A stretch of 64,000 bases of DNA from Sunxiuqinia elliptica (GCF_900113005.1 NZ_FONW01000003.1:292674-356673); one strand, 5' to 3'. Shown: positions 26,141-35,841, counted from the stretch's first letter. Program-made: numbers and translations. Notes: generated by a model not told the origin, from the sequence alone.

Positions 26141-26350
26141 ATGAACAATAAATACGAAGAACACGAATGTGCCAATTGTGGCTGCTTAATGGAATGCACC
26201 GGAAGTGTTAATTGTTGGTGTTTAGAACTAACGATTCCTGAAGAAGTGCAGGATTTTATTGCTGCTAGTTTCGATGGTTGCCTATGCCGAAACTGCATTG
26301 CTGAAATGATTGAAAAGATGAAAAACTACTCTGGCTTGAAGGAGATATAA
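26141..26350 (+). CDS. cysteine-rich CWC family protein
   Basis: A 69-residue protein with nine Cys arranged as ECANCGC, MEC, NCWCLEL and GCLCRNC. The CWC core and the spacing fit the Cysteine-rich_CWC family, small proteins thought to bind zinc. It has no signal peptide, so it is probably cytoplasmic. It comes 36 bp after nrdG with no terminator between, so it is likely the last gene of the ribonucleotide reductase operon. Any link to nucleotide reduction is only by position. The following gene is on the opposite strand. Confidence 0.85.
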   Translation: MNNKYEEHECANCGCLMECTGSVNCWCLELTIPEEVQDFIAASFDGCLCRNCIAEMIEKMKNYSGLKEI

Positions 26351-26448
26351 AGTAGGACATACGAAAGTACAATATAATATTTCTTAAAACTATCGCCAAA
26401 AGCCTTTAATGTGAGGTGGCAATGAAGGTCGATAATACGTTCCATGAG

Positions 26449-27486
26449 TTAAGGTTTTAAGATAAATTTGTTTTGATTTGTGCTATAGCTTCTGTTTTCA
26501 AAAGAGTCAGCGCCATTGAGTACGAGGCCGATGTCATCAATTACCGTTTGGCTATTTTTGTAGTACCAATGATCAAATAACTTCTCTTTGATTGAACGCT
26601 GGTCCTTTATAAGCGAACAATCGACAATGCTTACATTAGAAGGAATATGAAAAGGCCGTACTGGCCCATTCTTTCCCAAGCGGCTTTCAAAGTTTTTGGT
26701 GTACTTCGAAATTCGCAAGGCATCATCACTTTTGTGGGTATACACATGAACCCGCTCGCAAAAATCATTGATATGGTACAAAGGATTGCCTTTCTCAAAT
26801 GCATCGTGCTGAATATCCGGCGCAGCAAGAACAACCTCCTTGAAAACCTGTCCGAAGCTGGAATAACGTGAGCTCAACACACTTGCAATCATCTTTTCGA
26901 AAACCGCATTGCCAAGGCTGTGCGCCAGCAGGTGAATATTTTTTCCACACTGCTTATCCACACCAACAAACTCACTAAAAAACTGCATCAGTTTAATCCA
27001 TCCCCGTGCTAAAGCTGCCCCGGCATAATGTGCATCTTCCCGATCGTTTTTATATTGAAGCAAGTTGTTGTTCGAAGGCCAGCAAAAGCCAACAACACGT
27101 CCGATGGAAGACTCCGGATTATCTACATAATTGGTTACCAGATGCTCCATATTGCTAATAAAACACTTGAACCCGCAGTAGAAGCCATGAATAAAAACAA
27201 GCGTATCGTTTTTCTCTTTGTCTTCTTTCATTTCAGCATAAATACGGTTAAACCACTCCGAAGATCCCTTCTGTTTGGAATCTTTGTAATCAATCGGTTC
27301 ATAGGTCTTGATCCCATGCTCCTGCACAATATCCGGATCAGGAATAAGAGCCACTTTCTTTTTGCTAACATCCAAGTAGCCAAATCGCAGATTTTGGGTA
27401 TTCCCACATGAATCACTGGTGTCAATTTGCTCAACACCCCGTTTTTTAATAATTGTCCTGTTTGTGAAGATAAACTGTTGCATCAT
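26449..27486 (-). CDS. alpha/beta hydrolase (DUF900-like)
   Basis: A 345-residue alpha/beta hydrolase. The oxyanion block LVFIHGFYCGFK lies near residue 95 and the nucleophile elbow LLAHSLGN near 185. A GFCWPSNN segment between them, the W-P after the second strand, is typical of the DUF900 group. The likely Asp and His of the triad lie in the C-terminal third (VLAAPDIQHD region and GPVRPFHIP). No signal peptide, so cytoplasmic. The start is one of two adjacent ATGs at 27486/27483. It is monocistronic. Esterase or lipase-like activity is plausible; the substrate is unknown. Confidence 0.85.
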   Translation of the reverse strand: MMQQFIFTNRTIIKKRGVEQIDTSDSCGNTQNLRFGYLDVSKKKVALIPDPDIVQEHGIKTYEPIDYKDSKQKGSSEWFNRIYAEMKEDKEKNDTLVFIHGFYCGFKCFISNMEHLVTNYVDNPESSIGRVVGFCWPSNNNLLQYKNDREDAHYAGAALARGWIKLMQFFSEFVGVDKQCGKNIHLLAHSLGNAVFEKMIASVLSSRYSSFGQVFKEVVLAAPDIQHDAFEKGNPLYHINDFCERVHVYTHKSDDALRISKYTKNFESRLGKNGPVRPFHIPSNVSIVDCSLIKDQRSIKEKLFDHWYYKNSQTVIDDIGLVLNGADSFENRSYSTNQNKFILKP

Positions 27487-27880
27487 TTTTCAATTTAGGT
27501 TTTGTATAATGAATTTAGAAGTCGTTAAAAGTGGAGTTGAAAGCAGCAATGTCTAGGTGCAGCTTGTCTTTGAAGGATGATAATTGCATTTAAAAAAATG
27601 GCATATCAGGCCAAATTTTAATTAAGGGAGATAAATAGAATAACAGCGTTCAGCTGCCTGTTTTATCCTAAAATGAAGGATTGCAGCTTTAGCGTAGTAG
27701 CAATAAGCAGAGCATCTTACAAAAGATGAGAGCACAGATTCAAAAAAAAGATAAAATAAAATAATAAGATCCGCAACTATTTATTTTAAGTAATTTTTCT
27801 GAAATTTATCGGTTAAGATGCAGCATTTTGTCCATTTCAGTCGTACTGGCTACATAACATATACATGACACAAATTAAAC
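27487..27880. other. AT-rich intergenic region between divergent genes
   Basis: About 390 bp of AT-rich DNA with several A/T runs. It must hold promoters for both the hydrolase and the glycosyltransferase gene, but I see no clear TTG-N19-TAnnTTTG pair, RNA gene, repeat or open frame worth calling. Confidence 0.5.
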
Positions 27881-29863
27881 ATGAACAACCTACCCATCGA
27901 GCAATGGATAAAAAGCAGATCAAAAGTTATTTTACTTGTTTTTTTATTGCTTTATCTCATTTTAGCTCTTTTAAGTTTCGACACTAAACTAAGTACAGGA
28001 GGCGACGACTCCTGGTACCTTCTAGCCGCTAAAAAATTTTTAGATGGAATTTCATTCCCCACTTGGCATGGCAGTTTATACCCCATTGTATTAAGTCCAC
28101 TTGTAGCGATTATGGGCATCAATGTCCCAGCTTTCAAGTTGCTTTCTGTATTTTTTATTGCTTTGGAGATTCTTCTGCTCGCTGCAATTTGGCGGAAACG
28201 AATACCTCCTTTTATTTGGTTCTTTACAATTGGTTTAGCAGCCCTCAGTTTTCAAATGATTCACTACTCGAGCACAACCTATAGTGAACCATTTTTCCTC
28301 CTGATTCAAGCTTTGGTCTTCTTTTCATTTTACCAAGTTGATCAATTAGACATCAACCAAACTCCTTCTCGAGAAATACTTCTGAAACTGTTCTTCTTTA
28401 GTTTCTGCTGCTTTTTGTTGTCCATTACCCGTAATATTGGTTATGCCGCAATTCTAGCCGGGTTGTTTTATTTTTTGGTAAAAGGACAATTCAAAAAATC
28501 AGTTTTAATCTTCTTGTTCTTCCTTGTGCTCACAGTTAGTTTCTTCATCTATAAAAAATTAGTCTGGCAAGTTGATAGTTTAGGAGTTGAAGGTCAATTA
28601 AATCATGTTCTTTATAAAGATTTTTACCATCCGTCAAAAGGCAATGAAAGCTTTATTGGCCTATTAAAACGTTTCTGGGAAAATTCAGAATTATACATTT
28701 CAAAACACTTATTGAAATTTTATGGGTTTAAATCTTTGATGAGCACTAAAACATCTGCGTTAACAACCATCCTCTTGTACCTGCTCTTTTTCGGAGCACT
28801 TTGGCAAGGATTCAAAACTCGGAAACACTTGCTTTTTATCGCATTCTATTTGGGAATATCCATGGGCGGAACATTTATTACCCAGCAAACTGCCTGGGAT
28901 CAGGAAAGGCTTGTTCTAATCTACCTTCCACTGATAACCGTTTTAATTGGAACCTTCCTTTATGATTTGATTGACAAGAACCTGAAAGCTCCAAAACTCA
29001 CCATATTCCTTTTCGTTCTAGCGATTGGTTCCATGAGCATCAATGCGATTCATACCACCTCAAAACTGGAATTGGCAACCATCAAACGGAATTTCTCCAA
29101 AGACCCATTTTCTGCCTACACTCCTGATTGGAATAATTACTTAAAAATGTGCCGTTGGGCAAGTTCAAACTTACCCGAAAAAACCAAAATTGCTTGTAGA
29201 AAGCCCAATATCGCTTCAATTTATGGGAAAGGGAATTTTGCTGGAATTTATAAAATTCCGCACCATACCCCGGATAGCGTTCTTCAATTCTTCCAACAAC
29301 GAAATATCGACTATATTATCGTGGGAAGCTTAAGACGGATTCCCAGCAAAAACACAGGAGCTGTAATAACAACGGTTCGTCACACGCTCCAGATTCTTCT
29401 GCATAAGTATCCCTACATTCTTGAACCGATCTATCAAATCGGGCATTCGGAGCATGCTGTTTTATTCAAAATTCATCCAGAAGAAGAGCAGCTTCCTGTA
29501 GATCAACTAATCAACCGATTAAAAGCAGGCTTATACGTTGCTCCAAGAAATAGCTATGCGATGTTTCTGCTTGCCCGGCTCTATGCCGGATCCAAAGATT
29601 ACAAGAATGGTATAAAATGGATCAACAAAGCTTTAAAAATAGAAGCCAAAGAACGGCTTTACATCGAGTTACGAGCTACAATTAACTGGGAAAGACAAGC
29701 CTATTCTGAAGCGATGAATGATTTTAAGCTTTTAGTAAAACAGCAGCCTGAGAATATCATTTACTGGAATAATCTAACAGCTTGTGCCCAAAAATTAGAC
29801 TTACCAGAGGCAAGAAAATACCTAAAAACAGTCAATCAATTAAAAAATAACAATAAATTGTAA
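27881..29863 (+). CDS. GT39-like membrane glycosyltransferase with C-terminal TPR region
   Basis: A 660-residue membrane protein. About ten to twelve hydrophobic helices fill the first 380 residues. The first periplasmic loop reads STGGDDSWYLLAAKKFLDG, the acidic D-D region characteristic of GT-C enzymes such as ArnT and dolichyl-phosphate-mannose transferases. After a soluble domain the C-terminus (about 530-655) forms tetratricopeptide-like helices (SYAMFLLARLYAGSKDYKN; ALKIEAKERLYIELRATI). The fusion of a GT-C enzyme with TPR repeats could place it in a protein or glycan assembly. It probably uses a lipid-phosphate sugar donor. A GT2 gene follows after 34 bp and may make that donor. Confidence 0.82.
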   Translation: MNNLPIEQWIKSRSKVILLVFLLLYLILALLSFDTKLSTGGDDSWYLLAAKKFLDGISFPTWHGSLYPIVLSPLVAIMGINVPAFKLLSVFFIALEILLLAAIWRKRIPPFIWFFTIGLAALSFQMIHYSSTTYSEPFFLLIQALVFFSFYQVDQLDINQTPSREILLKLFFFSFCCFLLSITRNIGYAAILAGLFYFLVKGQFKKSVLIFLFFLVLTVSFFIYKKLVWQVDSLGVEGQLNHVLYKDFYHPSKGNESFIGLLKRFWENSELYISKHLLKFYGFKSLMSTKTSALTTILLYLLFFGALWQGFKTRKHLLFIAFYLGISMGGTFITQQTAWDQERLVLIYLPLITVLIGTFLYDLIDKNLKAPKLTIFLFVLAIGSMSINAIHTTSKLELATIKRNFSKDPFSAYTPDWNNYLKMCRWASSNLPEKTKIACRKPNIASIYGKGNFAGIYKIPHHTPDSVLQFFQQRNIDYIIVGSLRRIPSKNTGAVITTVRHTLQILLHKYPYILEPIYQIGHSEHAVLFKIHPEEEQLPVDQLINRLKAGLYVAPRNSYAMFLLARLYAGSKDYKNGIKWINKALKIEAKERLYIELRATINWERQAYSEAMNDFKLLVKQQPENIIYWNNLTACAQKLDLPEARKYLKTVNQLKNNNKL

Positions 29864-29897
29864 TCGAACAATTCAATTATGATTTTTTACTAAGCCT

Positions 29898-30659
29898 ATG
29901 ATAGCAAATCAAAAAGTCATTGTTGTTCTTCCTGCTTACAACGCATCAAAGACACTAAAAATCACCTACGACGAAATTGATTTTTCAATTGTCGATGATG
30001 TCATTCTTGTTGATGACCACAGTAATGACGATACCATTAAGGTTGGTCGGCAACTGGGGATCAAACATATTGTCCGCCACGATAAGAACAAAGGTTATGG
30101 GGGAAATCAGAAAAGTTGCTACAACAAAGCACTCGAATTAGGGGCTGATATTGTCATTATGCTTCACCCCGACTACCAATACACGCCCATGCTAATTCCG
30201 GCGATGAGCCATCTTATTGGCAGTGGACTGTACCATGCCGTACTAGGATCGCGAATATTAGGACGTGGAGCATTAAAAGGAGGCATGCCACTGATAAAAT
30301 TCCTAGCTAATCGTGGATTGACCATGTTTCAGAATCTACTTATGCATGCGCATTTATCGGAATACCACACCGGCTACCGTGCTTTTTCGCGTGAGGTTCT
30401 GGAAAAGGTCAACTTCAATGCGAACTCTGATAATTTTGTTTTCGACAACCAAATGCTGGCTCAGATTTGGTATGCCGGATACGAAATTGCGGAAATCACC
30501 TGCCCCACTAAGTATTTTGACGACGCTTCAAGTATCAATTTAAGGAACAGTACGATGTATGCCTTCGGAGTTCTAAGAACTTCAATCCAATATCGGCTCC
30601 ACAAATGGCGTTTAAAAAAGTCAAATTACTTCAAACTCCAGCCGTCAAAAAAAGAATAA
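29898..30659 (+). CDS. family 2 glycosyltransferase (polyprenyl-phosphate sugar synthase-like)
   Basis: A 253-residue GT-A enzyme. IVVLPAYNASKTL opens the nucleotide-binding fold, DDVILVDDHSNDDT gives the first acidic motif, and MLHPDYQYTP stands at the D-x-D position. DNQMLAQIWYAGYEIAEI is the usual acceptor-side block. There is no C-terminal membrane pair, so it is a short, soluble or peripheral form like dolichyl-phosphate-mannose synthase. It lies 34 bp after the GT39-like gene in the same direction. The two probably work together: this enzyme loads a sugar on a lipid phosphate and the membrane enzyme transfers it. The sugar is unknown. Confidence 0.88.
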   Translation: MIANQKVIVVLPAYNASKTLKITYDEIDFSIVDDVILVDDHSNDDTIKVGRQLGIKHIVRHDKNKGYGGNQKSCYNKALELGADIVIMLHPDYQYTPMLIPAMSHLIGSGLYHAVLGSRILGRGALKGGMPLIKFLANRGLTMFQNLLMHAHLSEYHTGYRAFSREVLEKVNFNANSDNFVFDNQMLAQIWYAGYEIAEITCPTKYFDDASSINLRNSTMYAFGVLRTSIQYRLHKWRLKKSNYFKLQPSKKE

Positions 30660-30700
30660 TCACGTTCAATTAGATCGTTTATTTCTAAAAATAAACCGTC

Positions 30701-30736
30701 AAAAAAAGGCTCGCACCTTCTGGTACAAGCCTTTCT
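30701..30736 (-). terminator. rho-independent terminator of the RRM gene
   Basis: On the reverse strand AAAGGCTTGTACC pairs with GGTGCGAGCCTTT and runs into a seven-T tract. It lies about 25 bp beyond the stop of the RNA-binding protein gene. Confidence 0.8.
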
Positions 30737-30759
30737 AATGTCGTCTAAAAGTGATGTGT

Positions 30760-31032
30760 TTAGTAACGATCTCTACGAGGAGGTCTTTCCGGTCTTGGCC
30801 GGGCTTTGTTCACTTTTATATTTCTTCCGTTCACTTCTGCTCCATCCAATTCTTCTACGGCTTTGTCGCCTTCTGCTTCAACAGCCATTTCAACAAAGCC
30901 AAATCCTTTAGCTCTGCCTGTTTCACGATCCTTAACAATTTTTACGGAAACAACCTCTCCGTATTCAGCAAAGATTTCACCTAGTTCGTCTTCTCCCAGA
31001 TTGTAGTCCAGGTTACCTACGTAAATGTTCAT
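30760..31032 (-). CDS. single-RRM RNA-binding protein
   Basis: A 90-residue protein made of one RNA-recognition motif. RNP2 is IYVGNL (3-8) and RNP1 is KGFGFVEM (about 43-50), with the linking helices DELGEIFAEYG and DKAVEELDG complete. A short basic Arg/Pro tail (RPRPERPPRRDRY) follows. Such single-RRM proteins are common in Bacteroidota and cyanobacteria, where several are cold-induced RNA chaperones. It has its own terminator and a good promoter about 240 bp upstream, giving a long 5' untranslated leader. That suggests control at the RNA level, as for many cold-response genes. Confidence 0.95.
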   Translation of the reverse strand: MNIYVGNLDYNLGEDELGEIFAEYGEVVSVKIVKDRETGRAKGFGFVEMAVEAEGDKAVEELDGAEVNGRNIKVNKARPRPERPPRRDRY

Positions 31033-31268
31033 AATAAAAAGAATAAAAAATTTGAAATAAAATAAAAAACATTAAAAAGGTGAAGTGTAAAAATGTGGAC
31101 CGGAAAATTTAATTGGAGAATGAAATAATCACAGAAACCGAGCAAGTTTGCCCCCACCTTAAAATACATAAAAATAACGCTTCAGTTGGGGATGAATATC
31201 CATTCATTTTGCGAGAAATAGTTGGCTTACTGTGTAGCAAGCTGCTAAATCACAACCATACTTACCTA

Positions 31269-31297
31269 CAAAAATAAATATTGTTTTGAATCTGCAA
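31269..31297 (-). promoter_or_regulatory. promoter of the RRM gene, long leader
   Basis: On the reverse strand TTG (31297-31295), an 18-bp spacer and TATTTTTG (31276-31269) fit the Bacteroidota consensus. Transcription would start near 31263, about 230 nt before the ATG at 31032. The stretch 31033-31358 holds no gene. Confidence 0.5.
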
Positions 31298-31358
31298 ATC
31301 TTTTACACGCTTTTTTTACGTCAGCAGAAAGTTAAGTTTTTGGATTGTTATCTTCCAG

Positions 31359-32543
31359 TTAATCAACTTGTAGTACCAAGCCTTTTAGATATTCTCCTTC
31401 GGGATGGTAAATATTGATTGGATGATCAGCTGGCTGATGCAACTGGTGTAAGATTCGAACTTTACGCTTGGAAATGGCGGCTCCCGAGAATACGGCTTCA
31501 CGAAATTGATCTTTGGTAACCACTTGTGAGCAGCTAAAAGTAAAGATAATTCCTCCAGGGCGAACTTGTTCAAACGCTTTTGCATTAAGCCTTTTATAGG
31601 CCTGTAATGCTTGGCGCAAAGCTCCGCGGTGTTTTGCAAATGCTGGTGGATCCAGAATAATTAGATTGTATCGATCTTTAATGTCTCGCATAAAGTCAAA
31701 TGCATCAGCAACAAAAGCTTCATGGCGTTTGTCATCAACAAAGTTAAGCGCAACATTTTGACGAGTCAGTTCAATGGCTTTAGCCGATGCATCCACTGAG
31801 TGTACCGTTTTAGCCCCTCCTTGCATCGCAAAAAACGAAAAGCCTCCGCTGTAACAGAACATGTTCAACACATCGCGTTCGGCTGAAAATTGCTCAACAA
31901 GCTTTCTGTTCTCGCGTTGGTCGATAAAAAAGCCTGTTTTTTGCCCCTGAATCCAATCAACCTGAAACGATAGCCCGTACTCCTTCACAACACAAGGAGC
32001 TGACTCGCCCAATAAATAACCATTCTCTGGTGAAATATCTGCTTTATAAGGTAGCGTTTTATCGCTTTTATCGTACACAGCTATTAATTGGTCGCCAAGG
32101 AGTTTCTTCAGAAGTTTGGCCAACTGATGACGAACATGATACATCCCGACCGAGTGGGCTTGGTAAACTGCCGTTCCATTATAAAAATCAATAATCAATC
32201 CGGGAAGTCCATCACCTTCTCCATGCACCAAGCGAAATACATTGGTTTGTTCGCTCCCTAGCAGGCCTAAATCCCGACGAAGCTGAATGGCACTTGCCAG
32301 TTTATTCTCCCAAAAGACATTATCGACAGGTAGTTCTTCGAACGAAAGGATGCGAACAGCTATTGAACCAATCTGAAAATGGCCAATCGCTAAAAACTCA
32401 TCTTTATTGGAAACAACTGTCACCAGTTCTCCTTCTTCCAACTCTTGGCTGATGTGTTTAATTGCTCCGGAAAACACCCAGGGATGAAACCGGTTAAGTG
32501 ATTGCTCTTTTCCTGGTTTCAGCGTTACTATCGGTAATGTCAT
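31359..32543 (-). CDS. rlmI: 23S rRNA cytosine-5 methyltransferase, RlmI-like
   Basis: A 394-residue methyltransferase. The N-terminal PUA domain covers about 1-75 (LKPGKEQSLNRFHPWVFSGAI). The central part carries QKTGFFIDQRENR and the SAM-binding VLNMFCYSGGFSFFA. The catalytic-site block is LIILDPPAFAKH, followed by FSCSQVV with the Cys used in C5-methylation. This is the RlmI/YccW order; the E. coli enzyme methylates C1962 of 23S rRNA. It is co-directional with the exonuclease gene, whose stop is 3 bp upstream of its start, so the pair is an operon together with the DUF5063 gene before it. Confidence 0.92.
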   Translation of the reverse strand: MTLPIVTLKPGKEQSLNRFHPWVFSGAIKHISQELEEGELVTVVSNKDEFLAIGHFQIGSIAVRILSFEELPVDNVFWENKLASAIQLRRDLGLLGSEQTNVFRLVHGEGDGLPGLIIDFYNGTAVYQAHSVGMYHVRHQLAKLLKKLLGDQLIAVYDKSDKTLPYKADISPENGYLLGESAPCVVKEYGLSFQVDWIQGQKTGFFIDQRENRKLVEQFSAERDVLNMFCYSGGFSFFAMQGGAKTVHSVDASAKAIELTRQNVALNFVDDKRHEAFVADAFDFMRDIKDRYNLIILDPPAFAKHRGALRQALQAYKRLNAKAFEQVRPGGIIFTFSCSQVVTKDQFREAVFSGAAISKRKVRILHQLHQPADHPINIYHPEGEYLKGLVLQVD

Positions 32544-32545
32544 GA

Positions 32546-33118
32546 TTATGCGGTCGTTAATGAATTGAAAATCTCACAAGAAACCCAAGCATCAGTTGCG
32601 GCATAACTCAACTGAGCATCAGTCAAGTGTTCTGCTTCCCAGTTTGACAGCCTTTGCGACTTGGAAATACGGAAACCAAGCACAATTCCCGTGATCTTTT
32701 TTAAACTAAAATCCTGAATTCCATATTCTTTAACTTCGTCTTGCAATTCAACAAATCCGCCTGGGACAAAGCGATTTATTTTTTGAAGAGCTTTGATATC
32801 GTCGCGAATAGCCACTCCTATCTTTCCTATTTCAGGATCAGCCAAAATCGCCTTTAATTCATCAGGGAGACCTAATTTATTTATTCTGAAAATGAATGCT
32901 TTTTCGCTAGTGGACAACTGCAGCAAGGCTACTTTATTAACTTGCCCTCGCTTAAACGAAGGTTTGGTTTCGGTATCAAATCCAAGAATATCTTGCTTTT
33001 TTAGGTAATTTACAGCTGCCTCTAGCTGATCAATCCGATCAACTAAAACGATCTTTCCGTCAAAAGCATGTAGTGGTAGTTCCGCCAGTGCTTCTTTTGT
33101 GATACTTTCTTCAAACAT
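32546..33118 (-). CDS. 3'-5' exonuclease domain protein (RNase D-like, DEDDy)
   Basis: A 190-residue DEDD exonuclease with all acidic motifs: Exo I ILGFDTETKPSF, Exo II IGVAIRDDIKAL, and Exo III LSYAATDAWVS with the Tyr of the DEDDy subgroup. It corresponds to the catalytic domain of RNase D without the HRDC domains, a common stand-alone form in Bacteroidota. It degrades RNA or DNA 3' ends; the natural substrate is not known. It sits between DUF5063 and RlmI genes, 3 bp or less from each, which links it to RNA metabolism. Confidence 0.9.
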   Translation of the reverse strand: MFEESITKEALAELPLHAFDGKIVLVDRIDQLEAAVNYLKKQDILGFDTETKPSFKRGQVNKVALLQLSTSEKAFIFRINKLGLPDELKAILADPEIGKIGVAIRDDIKALQKINRFVPGGFVELQDEVKEYGIQDFSLKKITGIVLGFRISKSQRLSNWEAEHLTDAQLSYAATDAWVSCEIFNSLTTA

Positions 33119-33120
33119 AA

Positions 33121-33747
33121 CTACTCTCCCTGGTCCTTAAATAATTGATTTAACCACTCCGGCTTATTGCTTTCTGCTTCAACATCTTCGCTTTTCCTTT
33201 CTTGATTCATCGCCTGATCTAAATCATAGTCGCCATACATCAAGTTGTGAACAGCACGCAAGCTATTGACCAATCGCTGTCCCCAATAATTTTTAAAATT
33301 ATCCTGACAAACCCACAAAGCTTCCTGCATGACCAATTCATCCCCCGTACGGAAAGTCATCAAAAAATCCTTTAAATCTTGGTAAATATCGGCTAAACAC
33401 TCAGAAATACTAGCAGATAGGGGTTCATCGCTAAACTGCATTCCCGGATCAAAAACCTCTTGAAAATCATCAAATTCCCCCAGCAAATTCATCATTTTTT
33501 GCTGCAGGTAGTTGTAATCCACTTCAGAAACAAATTTCTCCAGTCCCAACTCTTCATAGCTATTAAGGTCCTCTAAAACGGACACTTTTAAGTAAAGGAG
33601 CGGTAAAATTTTTTGTGTTTTATTCAAAAACGAACGCGTGGCCTCTTGTCCTGCATGCTCAACAAGATTACAGAACTCATTGGCAACCGTGACAAACTCA
33701 ATAACATTCTTCGAATAAACAATCGGATTTAAACTTTCTTCGGTCAT
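33121..33747 (-). CDS. DUF5063-like protein
   Basis: A 208-residue, all-helical, acidic soluble protein. The N-terminal IVYSKNVIEFVTVANEFCNL and the later NYWGQRLVNSLRAVHNLMYG fit the DUF5063 family as I remember it. There is no signal peptide, membrane segment or metal motif. Function is unknown. It starts a three-gene run with the RNase D-like exonuclease (3 bp) and RlmI (3 bp after that) and lies 56 bp downstream of recQ on the same strand, so all four may share transcription. The start ATG at 33747 fits the conserved N-terminus. Confidence 0.75.
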   Translation of the reverse strand: MTEESLNPIVYSKNVIEFVTVANEFCNLVEHAGQEATRSFLNKTQKILPLLYLKVSVLEDLNSYEELGLEKFVSEVDYNYLQQKMMNLLGEFDDFQEVFDPGMQFSDEPLSASISECLADIYQDLKDFLMTFRTGDELVMQEALWVCQDNFKNYWGQRLVNSLRAVHNLMYGDYDLDQAMNQERKSEDVEAESNKPEWLNQLFKDQGE

Positions 33748-33803
33748 AAAATGTGATTAATCCTGCAAAAGTAATAAGATTTTCTTTTTTGACCGTTTTT
33801 CAA

Positions 33804-35720
33804 TCAATTTGTAGCTTCTTTCTTTCGCCATTCTAGCTTATAGTCGATCCGATGGACAATTTTTCCATTATCCATCAGCCAACGAATCACTTTGATTTTT
33901 TGCGTTTCATTGCCCTTAAGCTTCATTAGAAGCTCCTCAAACGTACATGCTTCAGTTAAACTACTTTTGATATCCTCAGCAATACGATCGAACTCCAATT
34001 GACTTAAATCTAGTTCATTTCGCTCTCGACAAACGTCACATTTTCCACAACGGGTTGATTCTGTTTCACCAAAATACTCGAGCAACACCTGGCTGTGACA
34101 TTTCAGCTTTTGAGTTGAATAGTAAATCATCGCATCAATCCGCTTCTGGTACTCCCGTCTGCGATCGCCATAATTCTCTTTGGTAATTTTTAGCCGGCTG
34201 ATGTCAACCCGTTCTTTTGGGAAATAAATGTAGGGCGTTGTTTTTCGAGGAATGTAGTGAATGACTTTATGGGCATTCAGGTGATTAAGGAAACGATACA
34301 CCACTGCGACCGACAAATTCGCTCGCTTGGCTAGAACCTCTTCGTTGATTGGCACATAGTCTGTAAACAGCCCCGAGTAGGACCGCAACAGCAGCTTGGT
34401 AAAACCATCAAAGCTAGAATTAGCCACCTGAAATTTATACAGTTCATCGCGATTAACAATAAAATTCACCCGTGCCGGATTATCTGCTTCTTCGGTTAAT
34501 TCCAAGTAGCCTTCACGTTGCAAAATTTTGATACTATTATAGACTTGCTGAATTTGCATCGAATATTTAGACGCAAACTCTCCCAACTTAAAATCCTTAG
34601 TTTGATTTTTACCGTAGCCAACAGCAAGTTGAAAGGTATTGCAAATAGCTTGATACACTCTTTTGATTACGTCAACTTCAGGAAAAGACTTCGTCACATT
34701 TTTTTTCAAAGCCAAAATATCCGACTTTCCGTAGATTAGTACCGCATAAGCTCTTTTACCATCCCGACCAGCCCTGCCAGCTTCCTGAAAATAGGCTTCG
34801 GGCGAATCTGCCGGCCCAAAGTGAATCACAAAACGAACATTGGCTTTGTCAATTCCCATTCCGAAAGCATTGGTGGCTACAATCACCCGCGTCTTCCCCG
34901 ATTTCCAATCATCTTGTTTACGTTCGCGCACCATGCTGCTTAAGCCAGCATGATAATAGTCTGAAGTTATCTGGTTGCGCCTCAAGTACTCACTAATCTC
35001 CTTGGTCAGCTTTCGGCTACGGACATAAATAATACCTGTACCCTTCGCTCGCTGAACCGATTGAAGCAGATATTGTAATTTATCTTCACGCTCACGGACA
35101 ATGTAAATCAGGTTTTCCCTGAAAAAGCTTTTCCGCAGAACGTTCTCCTTTTTAAAATTAAGCTGTTTCTGAATGTCTTTTTCGACTTCGCGCGTAGCCG
35201 TGGCTGTCAATGCCAACACCGGCACATTCGGAAGCAATTCCCGCAGTTCGGTAATCCGTCGGTACGAAGGCCGGAAATCATAGCCCCACTGCGAGATACA
35301 GTGTGCTTCATCCACCGTAATCAGGTTGATATCCATTTGAGGGAGATGATTCCGAAAGCGCTCAGTACTTACCCGCTCAGGCGATAGATAGAGAAACTTA
35401 TAATCACCCCAACAAGCTTTATCCAGAGTGATCTTAATCTCTTGCTGGCTCAAGCCGGAATGAATCGCCAACGCTTTAATGCCTTTCTTATTCAGGTTTT
35501 CCACTTGATCTTTCATCAACGAAATCAGCGGTGTAATAACCAAACAAAGCCCTGGCTTTGACAACGAATACACCTGAAAAGTGATGGATTTTCCGCCACC
35601 AGTAGGCATCAAGCCAAGCGTATCATTCCCTTTGGCTACCGACTCAATAATCTCCTCCTGTAATGGACGAAATTCGGAATAGCCCCAATAACGCGTCAAT
35701 ATGGCTCTGAAATCACTCAA
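33804..35720 (-). CDS. recQ: RecQ-family ATP-dependent DNA helicase
   Basis: A 638-residue SF2 helicase. Motif 0 is FRPLQEEII, motif I MPTGGGKS, motif [14 protein letters not shown] with the DEAH box, the aromatic-rich RecQ loop DFRPSYRR, and motif [12 protein letters not shown]. After the helicase core come a winged-helix region and a Cys cluster (C-H-S-Q-V ... RCGKCDVC) about residues 540-570. No clear HRDC domain. It unwinds DNA in recombination repair. The reading frame has no in-frame ATG near the conserved N-terminus, and the start appears to be TTG ([14 protein letters not shown]) right behind a GAGGAG. Divergent from guaB. Confidence 0.93.
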   Translation of the reverse strand: MSDFRAILTRYWGYSEFRPLQEEIIESVAKGNDTLGLMPTGGGKSITFQVYSLSKPGLCLVITPLISLMKDQVENLNKKGIKALAIHSGLSQQEIKITLDKACWGDYKFLYLSPERVSTERFRNHLPQMDINLITVDEAHCISQWGYDFRPSYRRITELRELLPNVPVLALTATATREVEKDIQKQLNFKKENVLRKSFFRENLIYIVREREDKLQYLLQSVQRAKGTGIIYVRSRKLTKEISEYLRRNQITSDYYHAGLSSMVRERKQDDWKSGKTRVIVATNAFGMGIDKANVRFVIHFGPADSPEAYFQEAGRAGRDGKRAYAVLIYGKSDILALKKNVTKSFPEVDVIKRVYQAICNTFQLAVGYGKNQTKDFKLGEFASKYSMQIQQVYNSIKILQREGYLELTEEADNPARVNFIVNRDELYKFQVANSSFDGFTKLLLRSYSGLFTDYVPINEEVLAKRANLSVAVVYRFLNHLNAHKVIHYIPRKTTPYIYFPKERVDISRLKITKENYGDRRREYQKRIDAMIYYSTQKLKCHSQVLLEYFGETESTRCGKCDVCRERNELDLSQLEFDRIAEDIKSSLTEACTFEELLMKLKGNETQKIKVIRWLMDNGKIVHRIDYKLEWRKKEATN

Positions 35721-35841
35721 CTCCTCTATTTTTCTGCAATGATTATAAAATCCATTTCAACTTAACAAATTTTAATGAAATTTAATTTTTTTAGGGCAGA
35801 CATCCAACGGAAGCCCTCAAGCTTAATCCGGTTATTTTTTG

